This document shows positions 18,784-26,293 of a stretch of 64,000 bases of DNA, piece by piece (position 1 is the first letter of the stretch; each line of letters opens with the position of its first letter). The notes under the pieces are model-generated. The model ran no database searches. It saw only the letters and a program-made list of their open reading frames with translations, and was not told the DNA's origin. The stretch comes from Andreprevotia chitinilytica DSM 18519 (lineage in GTDB: Bacteria; Pseudomonadota; Gammaproteobacteria; Burkholderiales; Chitinibacteraceae): assembly GCF_000711875.1 (NCBI RefSeq), contig NZ_JONM01000007.1:186001-250000 (forward strand), read 5' to 3'. Both the position numbers and the translations under genes were made by a program.

Positions 18784-19833
18784 ATGACTGACCACGCCCC
18801 CCTCACCGAACACGATCCGCCCCGCACCAAGCCCATCCCCGTTGGCGAGCGCCTGTTCAAAGAACCGCAGGCGTTCGAATTCACACAGGCGCTGATGCTG
18901 CTGGAACGGATGCGCCCAGAGGCCACACCACTCGGCACCGGCATCGACCCACGCCGCGAGGCCGTTCGCCTGCGCGGGCCACTGTCGCCCGTCTTCGCCG
19001 TCAGCGCGCTCAGCAAACTCGAACGCGGCATCGACGGCAAAGCGCCCGTGCTGACCGCGCAGCTGTTCGGCCTTGGCGGGCCGGATGGCCCCCTGCCCTA
19101 CGCCTATCAGGAATGGCTGCAGCTGCGTGCGCTGCGCAAGGATCACGGCCCGGCCGAGTTTCTCGATCTGTTCCAGCATCGCTTGCTGTCGTTGCTCTAC
19201 CGCGCCCGCTGCAAATACCGCGTCGCGCCCAGCTTCGCCCCACCCGCGCAAAGCCCGGCTTATCGCATGCTGCAAAGTCTGGTCGGCCTGCTGCCACGCC
19301 CGCTGCAAGACCGGCAGGACGTACCGGACGCCGCCATCCTGGCGCGCACGGCCTTGTTCGCCAATCAACGCCGTTCGCTGGCCGGATTCGAAGTCATCGT
19401 GCGCAATCATTTTGGTGTGGCAGTGAGACTCAGCCAGTTCGAAGGCGGTTGGCGCGACATTCCTCCAGTTAGCCGCAGCACGCTAGGCCAGCATGGCCGC
19501 AACCGCTCGCTCGGCCGCAACGCCGTAGCCGGCCGCCGGGTGTGGGATGAACACGCCGGCATCCGCATCACGCTCGGCCCGATGTCGCAAGCGCGTTGCC
19601 GCGACTTCCTGCCCGGCGGCACGCCCTACACCGCCCTCGTGGCGTTGGCGGCGTTCTACTTCGGGCCGGATCTGCGTTGCAACCTCACCCTGCTGCTGCC
19701 CGACGGCGAAGCCCGCCCGGCCAGCCTGAACCGCACCGACCCGCCACGCCTGAGCTGGGGTAGCTGGCTCGGGCGGCAAGAGGGGGAACGGCGGATTGAT
19801 ACGACGTTGGTGGCGGCGAAAGAACCGACATGA
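18784..19833 (+). CDS. tssG: Type VI secretion baseplate protein TssG
   Basis: TssG completes the TssE-F-G baseplate wedge. The 349-residue protein contains 'LFKEPQAFEFTQALMLLERM', 'FGLGGPDGPLPYAYQEWL', 'LDLFQHRLLSLLYRA', 'IVRNHFGVAVRLSQFEGGWR' and 'GARVWD'-like 'AGRRVWDEHAGIRITLGPM', a recognisable TssG series. The family's expected length is about 330-350. It ends about 200 bases before tssH, with a repeat element between. Confidence 0.95.
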   Translation: MTDHAPLTEHDPPRTKPIPVGERLFKEPQAFEFTQALMLLERMRPEATPLGTGIDPRREAVRLRGPLSPVFAVSALSKLERGIDGKAPVLTAQLFGLGGPDGPLPYAYQEWLQLRALRKDHGPAEFLDLFQHRLLSLLYRARCKYRVAPSFAPPAQSPAYRMLQSLVGLLPRPLQDRQDVPDAAILARTALFANQRRSLAGFEVIVRNHFGVAVRLSQFEGGWRDIPPVSRSTLGQHGRNRSLGRNAVAGRRVWDEHAGIRITLGPMSQARCRDFLPGGTPYTALVALAAFYFGPDLRCNLTLLLPDGEARPASLNRTDPPRLSWGSWLGRQEGERRIDTTLVAAKEPT

Positions 19834-19866
19834 ATACGCGTGAAGGACACAACACCCAGCATTGTT

Positions 19867-19970
19867 ATTCCCCCCTTTACGAAGGGGGGCTAGGGGGGAT
19901 TTCTGCGCCATCTCAACATCTACCTGCGTCGAAATCCCCCTCAATCCCCCTTCGAAAAGGGGGAGGTAAA
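19867..19970. repeat. GC-rich inverted-repeat element, family 2, copy 4
   Basis: Left arm CCCCCCTTTACGAAGGGGGG and CTAGGGGGGATTTCTGC; right arm GTCGAAATCCCCCTCAATCC and CCCTTCGAAAAGGGGG. Its spacer shares the ATCTCAAC..TGCGTCG pattern with copies 1 and 3. It lies in the tssG-tssH gap. Confidence 0.85.
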
Positions 19971-20038
19971 ACCCCGCAGCGCTTCAAGTTGGCGGTTTGC
20001 GAGACTTTGCACAGGCTCTTAGGCAAGGTGACGCCCCC

Positions 20039-22597
20039 ATGAGCATCGACCTCGGCGCACTGATCGCCCGTCTCAACCCGCAATGCCGTGACGCCTTCGA
20101 GCGGTCGGCCAAGCGCTGCCTGCAGCGGGCGCATTACTACATCGAAATCGAACACGTATTGCTGGAGCTGCTGGAAATCGAAGGCGGCGACCTGGCGTGG
20201 CTGCTGCCCCGTTTCGGTCTGGAACGTGACGCGCTCAGTGGCGAGATCAACAAGGCGCTGGAGCTGTTCAAGCGCGGCAGCACGCGCACGCCGGCGTTCT
20301 CCAACCAGACCGTGACGCTGCTGCAAGACGCCCTCGTTTCCGCCACCATGCGGCAGGAAAAATCGATCCGCTCCGGCCTGCTGCTGCTGGCGCTGATCGA
20401 GCGCGATGAGCTACGCAACCTGTTGCTGAACGGTGCATCGTCGCTGCTCAAAATCCCGCGTGATGCCTTGCGCACCAATCTGACGGAATGGACGGCACAG
20501 TCGTGCGAAACCCCGGCAGCGGCCACCGCGCCAGCCGCGACACCCTCCCGCAGCGGCGAAACCAACACCTCGCCCACGCTCGACCAATACACGCAAGACC
20601 TGACCGAAGACGCCATCAACGGCCGCATCGACCCCATCGTCGGGCGCGATAACGAAATCCGCCAGACCATCGACATCCTGCTGCGGCGGCGGCAGAACAA
20701 CCCGATTCTGGTTGGCGCACCCGGCGTGGGCAAAACGGCGGTGGTCGAAGGCTTGGCGCTGCGCATTGCCGCTGGCGATGTGCCACCACCACTCAAGGAT
20801 GTATCGCTACGCGTGCTCGACCTTGGCCTCCTGCAAGCTGGTGCGGGCGTCAAAGGCGAGTTCGAGCAGCGCCTCAAAGGCGTGATCGACGAGGTGAAGC
20901 GCTCGGAAAAACCGGTGATCCTGTTCATCGACGAAGCGCACACCATGATCGGTGCCGGCGCGGGCGAAGGCCAAAGCGACGCCGCCAACCTGCTCAAGCC
21001 GGCCTTGGCCCGCGGCGAGCTGCGCACCATCGCTGCCACCACCTGGCTGGAATATAAAAAATACTTCGAGAAAGACCCGGCACTGGCGCGGCGCTTCCAG
21101 CTCGTGCAGGTGGAAGAACCGGATGAAGACACCGCCGTCGAGATGCTGCGCGGCGTAGCCGCCAAGCTGGAAGTGCACCACGGCGTGCGCGTGCTCGATG
21201 CCGCCATCCGCGATGCGGTCAAGCTGTCGCACCGCTATATCTCCGGCCGCCAGTTGCCGGACAAAGCCATCAGCGTGCTCGACACCGCCTGCGCCCGCGT
21301 CTCGCTCGCGCAGCACGATATCCCGCCGCAACTGGAAAGCGTGCGCCACCAGCAGGCGGCCTTGCTGGAAGAACTCACTCGCCTCAAGCGCGAGCAAGCC
21401 ACCGGGCTGGATCACAGCCTGCGCATCGCCGTGATCGAAACTGAAAACGAAGCCAACACCATCACCCTCAACGAGCTGGAAACGCGCTGGCGTGAAGAGC
21501 TGGAAGCGGTGCAGGAAATCCTGCGTGTCCGCAAGGATTTGCTCGAGCTGGCCGATACCCAGACCCACGATGCGCCCGACCCCAAGCTGGATCGCGAGAT
21601 CGAAAAACTCGCCGGCCAGCTGGCACGACTCGAAACCGGCCTCGATGCCATCCGCCAGGACGACCCGATGGTGCCGGAGAACGTCGATTCCAAGATCGTC
21701 GCCGCCGTCATCGCCGGCTGGACCGGCATCCCCGTCGGCAAGATGCTCGCCGACGAAATCCACGCCGTGCGCACGCTGGCGCAACGCATGGTCCAGCGCG
21801 TGATCGGCCAAGACGTGGCGCTGGCCCGCATCGCCCAGCGCATCCAGGCCTACCGCGCCGGCCTCACCGACCCCGGCAAACCGGTCGGCGTCTTCCTGCT
21901 GGTCGGCCCGACCGGCGTCGGCAAGACCGAGACCGCCTATGCGCTGGCGGATGCGCTGTACGGCGGCGAGCGCAATCTGGTCACCATCAATCTTTCTGAA
22001 TACCAGGAGGCGCACACCGTCAGCCAGCTCAAGGGCGCGCCCCCCGGCTACGTGGGTTACGGCACCGGCGGCGTGCTGACCGAAGCCGTGCGCCGCAAGC
22101 CCTACAGCGTGGTGCTGCTGGATGAAATCGAAAAGGCCCACCCGGATGTGCTGGAAGCCTTCTACAACGTGTTCGACAAAGGCGTGATGGAAGACGGCAC
22201 CGGACTGGTGGTGGATTTCAAGAACACCGTCATCCTCGCCACCAGCAATGTCGGCGCGGAACTCATCATCGACGCCACGCCGGACACCCTCGCCAGCGAC
22301 AAATTTACCGATCAATTGCGCGACGAACTGCACCGCGCCTTTCGCGCCGCCTTCCTCGCCCGCATGACCGTGGTGCCCTATCGCGGGCTGGATGACGCGA
22401 TATTGGGCGATATCGTCAAAGCGAAACTGGAGAAATTAAAGCAGCGCTATATGGATGCCACCGGCAAGAAATTCGAATTCGAGCCCGGCATTGTCAGTGC
22501 GGTATTGGCGCGTTGCCGGGCGGCCGGCGCACGGGATGTGGATAACGTATTGATGGCGGAAGTGGTGGGGAAATTGGCGGAGTGGGTGTTGGAATAA
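20039..22597 (+). CDS. tssH: Type VI secretion ATPase TssH (ClpV)
   Basis: ClpV is the AAA+ ATPase that disassembles contracted TssBC sheath. The chosen ATG gives 852 residues, starting 'MSIDLGALIARLNPQCRDAF'; an earlier in-frame start only adds repeat-derived sequence. The N-terminal Clp repeat domain spans about 1-150. The first AAA domain has Walker A 'GAPGVGKT' at about 226-233, and the second has 'GPTGVGKT' near 622-630 with 'LLDEIEKAHPDV' after it. A coiled middle region lies at about 400-530. It is the last core gene of the rightward unit, followed after only 26 bases by the block of accessory genes. Confidence 0.97.
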   Translation: MSIDLGALIARLNPQCRDAFERSAKRCLQRAHYYIEIEHVLLELLEIEGGDLAWLLPRFGLERDALSGEINKALELFKRGSTRTPAFSNQTVTLLQDALVSATMRQEKSIRSGLLLLALIERDELRNLLLNGASSLLKIPRDALRTNLTEWTAQSCETPAAATAPAATPSRSGETNTSPTLDQYTQDLTEDAINGRIDPIVGRDNEIRQTIDILLRRRQNNPILVGAPGVGKTAVVEGLALRIAAGDVPPPLKDVSLRVLDLGLLQAGAGVKGEFEQRLKGVIDEVKRSEKPVILFIDEAHTMIGAGAGEGQSDAANLLKPALARGELRTIAATTWLEYKKYFEKDPALARRFQLVQVEEPDEDTAVEMLRGVAAKLEVHHGVRVLDAAIRDAVKLSHRYISGRQLPDKAISVLDTACARVSLAQHDIPPQLESVRHQQAALLEELTRLKREQATGLDHSLRIAVIETENEANTITLNELETRWREELEAVQEILRVRKDLLELADTQTHDAPDPKLDREIEKLAGQLARLETGLDAIRQDDPMVPENVDSKIVAAVIAGWTGIPVGKMLADEIHAVRTLAQRMVQRVIGQDVALARIAQRIQAYRAGLTDPGKPVGVFLLVGPTGVGKTETAYALADALYGGERNLVTINLSEYQEAHTVSQLKGAPPGYVGYGTGGVLTEAVRRKPYSVVLLDEIEKAHPDVLEAFYNVFDKGVMEDGTGLVVDFKNTVILATSNVGAELIIDATPDTLASDKFTDQLRDELHRAFRAAFLARMTVVPYRGLDDAILGDIVKAKLEKLKQRYMDATGKKFEFEPGIVSAVLARCRAAGARDVDNVLMAEVVGKLAEWVLE

Positions 22598-22623
22598 GCC
22601 AATCAGGATAAGGAGATTGAAAA

Positions 22624-23079
22624 GTGTTAGGCGTACCCAAAAAGCATGGGCTCTGGCTGGCCAGCCCGAAACGAGACTGGTCGCGCGGCCTGATGATCTT
22701 TGTCTTCGGCCATTCGGTCTGGGGCGTCAACGACGGCTACGTCAGCCTACCCAAGGGCTCACAGGTGGGCTTCTACAACGATGCCGGCGAGAACATGAAC
22801 GCTCAGCGTGCCAAGAACATGATCTGGGACATCGAAGATCTCGAAACGCCCGAAAACATCACCCCCGAATTCAAATCGGTACAGAACCTCACCTTGCTGC
22901 GCGCGCCTGAACATCTTGGCAACGTTCGCGCGGCATTTGAATCTGCCAACCGCAAGAACAAGGCGATCCCGATCGTGACGACGGATTCGAAATACGGCGT
23001 GACCTTATCCACCGTCGTGGACACCTTCCCCAATAAATACATCATCTGGCTGGGCTGCCGAGGCATGCAGATCATCTAG
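22624..23079 (+). CDS. Small accessory protein with GH...C arrangement, candidate T6SS cargo (block gene A)
   Basis: The 151-residue product starts at GTG 22624 with AGGAGA about seven bases upstream. A hydrophobic strand runs into a His ('LMIFVFGHSVWG', His30), then 'GYVSLPKGSQVGFYNDAGE', and near the C-terminus another strand ends in Cys ('YIIWLGCRG', Cys145). A strand-GH and a strand-Cys pair recall the His/Cys dyad layout of clan CD peptidases. From memory, the VP.G..V.FY segment also recalls small proteins labelled 'putative adhesin Stv domain'. Both comparisons are tentative. There is no signal peptide and no membrane segment. It follows clpV by 26 bases, so it is co-transcribed with the T6SS. 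Function unknown. Confidence 0.6.
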   Translation: MLGVPKKHGLWLASPKRDWSRGLMIFVFGHSVWGVNDGYVSLPKGSQVGFYNDAGENMNAQRAKNMIWDIEDLETPENITPEFKSVQNLTLLRAPEHLGNVRAAFESANRKNKAIPIVTTDSKYGVTLSTVVDTFPNKYIIWLGCRGMQII

Positions 23080-23095
23080 CGAAGGGGGTATTGGA

Positions 23096-23140
23096 ATGAA
23101 TGAGAAAAGCAATGGAACAATCAAGGGCAATTCGCCATGA
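23096..23140 (+). CDS. Possible 14-codon leader cistron coupled to block gene B
   Basis: An ATG at 23096 is preceded by AGGGGG at a sensible distance and opens a 14-codon frame (MNEKSNGTIKGNSP). Its TGA overlaps the ATG of the next gene in the ATGA pattern. The following gene has only a weak ribosome-binding site of its own. This could be a translational-coupling mini-cistron, or simply chance. Confidence 0.3.
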   Translation: MNEKSNGTIKGNSP

Positions 23141-23904
23141 TCGTCGATCATGTATTGATTATTGCTTTTCCAAAACAAGGCGAAAAGGGCGACCCTGAAA
23201 CAATGAGGGGCGCAAGGGCACTCCACCATAAATATGCACAGCGGAAATCCACGCCACAGAGTTGCCGGGTCATCACTGTTTGGCACAACAATTTCAAGAA
23301 ATCCGGCACGCTGGACGACCCACTGAAATCAAATTTCACGCATAACAACACCCTCGACTATCAATGCGAGATTGGCAATGCGCTGGTCGATGGCAAGGTT
23401 GAACAGGCGGTGGCAGAGTCAAACAACGTCGGGGTTTATATCATTTGCCATGGCCACGGAAATCGACCGACCATTTTCGGCGGCCAAGGCAGCGCCATGC
23501 GCGTGGATGGTTGGAAAATGAGCGATATGGCCTCGGCGATCGCCAATCTCCTTTACGAACTCGGTATCAGAAACATCCGCAAACTGTGTTTGCTGATGTG
23601 CGGCATATCCGGCGATAGCAGCGGCGATCCGTTATTCATTAGTATGCTGCCAACAGCAATTCATTCCAAACTGGGAACCTCGCCAATCATGGCGGGCTAT
23701 GACAGTTATGTCAGTATATTCCACAAAACCGAGAACGATGATTATGGACGCAAGATGGTGGAATCCATAGATAAATTCCCATCCAAAACGCCGGAACTGA
23801 AAATACATAAAAAATTCTATGTATACAATAACGGCGTAAAAGAGGTGCGCAGCGGCTGGTCAGACAAGCCGGAAGAAAAGGAAGAGAAATGCCTTCTCAT
23901 GTGA
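23137..23904 (+). CDS. Putative His/Cys clan CD-like protein with C-terminal CaaX-like motif (block gene B)
   Basis: The product has 255 residues with no signal peptide. A hydrophobic strand is followed by 'CHGHG' ('VGVYIICHGHGN', His105/His107), and the next strand ends in Cys-Gly ('LCLLMCGISGDSSGD', Cys155). This order and context match the catalytic His and Cys of caspase/C80-like clan CD peptidases, but no substrate-pocket motif can be verified by eye. The last four residues are Cys-Leu-Leu-Met after a charged stretch, which fits a eukaryotic CaaX prenylation signal. The gene is visibly more AT-rich than the T6SS core. It lies 57 bases after gene A. It could be an effector protease; function inferred, not shown. 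Confidence 0.55.
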   Translation: MIVDHVLIIAFPKQGEKGDPETMRGARALHHKYAQRKSTPQSCRVITVWHNNFKKSGTLDDPLKSNFTHNNTLDYQCEIGNALVDGKVEQAVAESNNVGVYIICHGHGNRPTIFGGQGSAMRVDGWKMSDMASAIANLLYELGIRNIRKLCLLMCGISGDSSGDPLFISMLPTAIHSKLGTSPIMAGYDSYVSIFHKTENDDYGRKMVESIDKFPSKTPELKIHKKFYVYNNGVKEVRSGWSDKPEEKEEKCLLM

Positions 23905-24005
23905 TTTGCTTAAAGCCGGTTTACGGTCTTTGCTCACGAATGCGAAAAGACCGTCAACAAGACGCTTGAAACCATCACTATCCACGCACGCCATGGAGTT
24001 CTTCG

Positions 24006-25037
24006 ATGTATCTGGTTGATCTGAAAGCACTGAAGAAATGCAGCAAAACGGTCAGCATGACCCCATTTGGCAAAGTTCATTCTCATGGCAGCAACGTTTT
24101 CACGGACTGGCTGGTATCAAGGATTAATCAGGCCGCCCTGGTACCCAATAACCAACGGGCAACATCCATTTCCACCCTCATTCAACAAAACAATAACTGG
24201 GAAAACACGTTGCGCCAGGCGCTGGGCGATGTCTGGCGGACAGATACCCTAATGGATCAGGGTCATGATGTCTTTGCGCAGCAGGTTGCAGAGGCAATCA
24301 GCAAGAAACTGGAAGACGAAACGCCCATTTATCCGATTTTCAATTCGGAATGGAAAAGCGATGCATGGCTGGGCGGGCTAGCCCTGTCGAAAGACCAGTT
24401 GTACAAGCGCATGAATCCCTCCGGTCACGGATTCGGGCTGAGCGCAAAACCGCTCCCCGAAAAGGCCTGCAAGATTCCTTTGAAGGCCAATACCTATGAC
24501 GTGCTGTACGTGGATGACGCCAGCTATTCGGGCACCCAGATATTCAACCTGCTCAATAGTGTCTGGAGTTCGGGGCTTCGCCCGAACAAGGTTCATCTGA
24601 TGCTTGCAGGGATCAGCCAGACAGCGCTGCAGAAGATCGTTAGCTCGATGCTATTGAGAGAGCGAAAATGCACCCCGGTTTTCGATCAGCAAATCACGGC
24701 ACAAATGAGAATGTGGGGCGCCCAGAACAGCACCTTGAATCTGCTACGGCATTTCTACGGGGCAATGACCCATATCGAAGCAGACCCGAATACGCTCAAG
24801 CCCAAACCCACTCAGGGTGAATTTCCGATTTTCACCGGCAATTGCCTGGCCGTGCTGCCTTATAAAATTCCGGACTCCCTCTCCGTACCCACGCATCTTT
24901 ACCTGGGTTACAACCCTGACCATAAAAGTTCGATCTTCGAGAACGAGGGCGGCCATGTTTTCACCACCAACGGCGGCGTCAATTACCGCACCGTGATGCC
25001 ATCCGGTGCCGAGCACTATGCAAAGCTTGCGCAGTAG
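24006..25037 (+). CDS. Type I phosphoribosyltransferase-fold protein (block gene C)
   Basis: The 343-residue product carries the PRPP-binding loop 'YVDDASYSGTQIF' at residues 168-180. Two acidic residues are followed by a small-residue/Thr loop after a hydrophobic strand ('YDVLYV'), which is the hallmark of type I phosphoribosyltransferases. It also has 'LPYKIPDSLSVPTHL' (about 284-298), a Lys-Pro-Asp segment that recurs, as I recall, in orphan PRTase-like proteins. About 160 N-terminal residues precede the loop and show no other motif. GGAGT lies seven bases before the ATG. Real enzymes of this fold make or break nucleotide bonds with PRPP; the acceptor here is unknown. It is AT-richer than its flanks. 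Confidence 0.7.
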   Translation: MYLVDLKALKKCSKTVSMTPFGKVHSHGSNVFTDWLVSRINQAALVPNNQRATSISTLIQQNNNWENTLRQALGDVWRTDTLMDQGHDVFAQQVAEAISKKLEDETPIYPIFNSEWKSDAWLGGLALSKDQLYKRMNPSGHGFGLSAKPLPEKACKIPLKANTYDVLYVDDASYSGTQIFNLLNSVWSSGLRPNKVHLMLAGISQTALQKIVSSMLLRERKCTPVFDQQITAQMRMWGAQNSTLNLLRHFYGAMTHIEADPNTLKPKPTQGEFPIFTGNCLAVLPYKIPDSLSVPTHLYLGYNPDHKSSIFENEGGHVFTTNGGVNYRTVMPSGAEHYAKLAQ

Positions 25038-25103
25038 CCAGACAGCGCAGTCGCATCAGGCAAGCATTCCTTTTGACAAACAATTTGCGCAGGATCGATC
25101 ACC

Positions 25104-26156
25104 ATGCCCTTGTTGACCGACAATCAAAAGCGAAGGCTGGGCGCGTATATCACCAGCCGCGATGGAGTCATCATCCCCGGCACCCATGCGGGCGATCTGC
25201 ATGCGGCCGCATGCTGGAGCTGGGCCTTGACCGGCCGCTTTCTTTCCCTTGCACACGCCAACAGTGCCGGCAGCATCTATGACGCGATTATCGGCAACGA
25301 CCTTGTGGTCGACGAGCAAAACCCGGATGCCGCGACCTTCGATCTCGCGACCCACATCAACGATGTCGATGCGCAATTCCCGGGCTGCGATGCGGAATTC
25401 GTGATTTTGCGCGCCAACATCGCCGCCTGCCGGGCAGCCGATGCAGCAGCACGCGGCACCGACGTGGCGTTGGAAGCGGCCCTCGAAGCGGCGCGGGTGG
25501 TGGCGTATGCAGCAGATCCCCAACCCGCCGCGAACGCAGCGGCGGCGGTCAAAACCGCCTGGGCGGCCAGGATAAAAACCGCGATGGAGGCGGTGCCGGC
25601 GGTGATAGCAGCCAGAGCCACCGCAAGGGCCGCCTGGGCCGCTGCCGCCGGCGTGGCCACCGTCGAGAAAACGCGCTTCAAACAGGCCATGATGGGCATC
25701 TGCGCACGGATGAATGGCTTGGTTCCGGCCGGCCCCGGAGATGCGCACACCTATACCCTGCATATGCGCACGTCCCGCTGGTTTGCTTGGGATCACTGGG
25801 GGATCGGCGTGCGGGTACCGCCTGGCAACGTGCTCAATTACATCCAGACCGTGCCGAATTTCACGATCCGCCACGCCACCGACGTCATGTGGGATGAGCA
25901 CATGCCACTCGCCAGCATTGGCCTGACTGGATTACTGCAAACCCATATCAACGTGATCGACACGATTCCGCGTGCGCCGGCAGCAGAGGCCAAATGTCGT
26001 CAGCCGTACTGCAATCGAACGCACGCGGCGACTGCCTGGTACCGCTGCGGGACATGCGGAACCCTTTGGTGTGATTTGCACGGCATGCTTTTGCCGCGCG
26101 CTGGCGCAGGGCGCAATTGCACGCAATGCGGAGGCGCGATCGCCGAAGCGAACTGA
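25104..26156 (+). CDS. Papain-like fold candidate with C-terminal zinc-binding domain (block gene D)
   Basis: A 350-residue protein in three parts. The first (1-100) has 'AACWSWALTG' with Cys37 followed by Trp, as at the nucleophile of papain-like enzymes. The second (about 104-205) is an Ala-rich helical insert. The third has 'FAWDHWGIGVRVPPGN' with His231, resembling the 'HWG(I/V)' His segment of NlpC/P60 and LRAT-type members of that fold. The tail (298-342) has C298, C303, C315, C318, C323, H326, C339 and C342 in CxxC-type spacing, so it is very likely a zinc-binding treble-clef or ribbon. A cysteine peptidase, amidase or acyltransferase is possible. The gene is GC-rich, unlike its neighbours on the left. 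Confidence 0.5.
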   Translation: MPLLTDNQKRRLGAYITSRDGVIIPGTHAGDLHAAACWSWALTGRFLSLAHANSAGSIYDAIIGNDLVVDEQNPDAATFDLATHINDVDAQFPGCDAEFVILRANIAACRAADAAARGTDVALEAALEAARVVAYAADPQPAANAAAAVKTAWAARIKTAMEAVPAVIAARATARAAWAAAAGVATVEKTRFKQAMMGICARMNGLVPAGPGDAHTYTLHMRTSRWFAWDHWGIGVRVPPGNVLNYIQTVPNFTIRHATDVMWDEHMPLASIGLTGLLQTHINVIDTIPRAPAAEAKCRQPYCNRTHAATAWYRCGTCGTLWCDLHGMLLPRAGAGRNCTQCGGAIAEAN

Positions 26157-26293
26157 TTCAACCTGATCCAGCGGAGCGGGCGACGGTGGAATGCCCGCCT
26201 CCGGCAACATCGATAAAACCACCGCGTATTCAATGACAACCATGCCTGATACACAGGCAGCGCAGCACGTAAAACGGATGAGGAAGATAGCGC

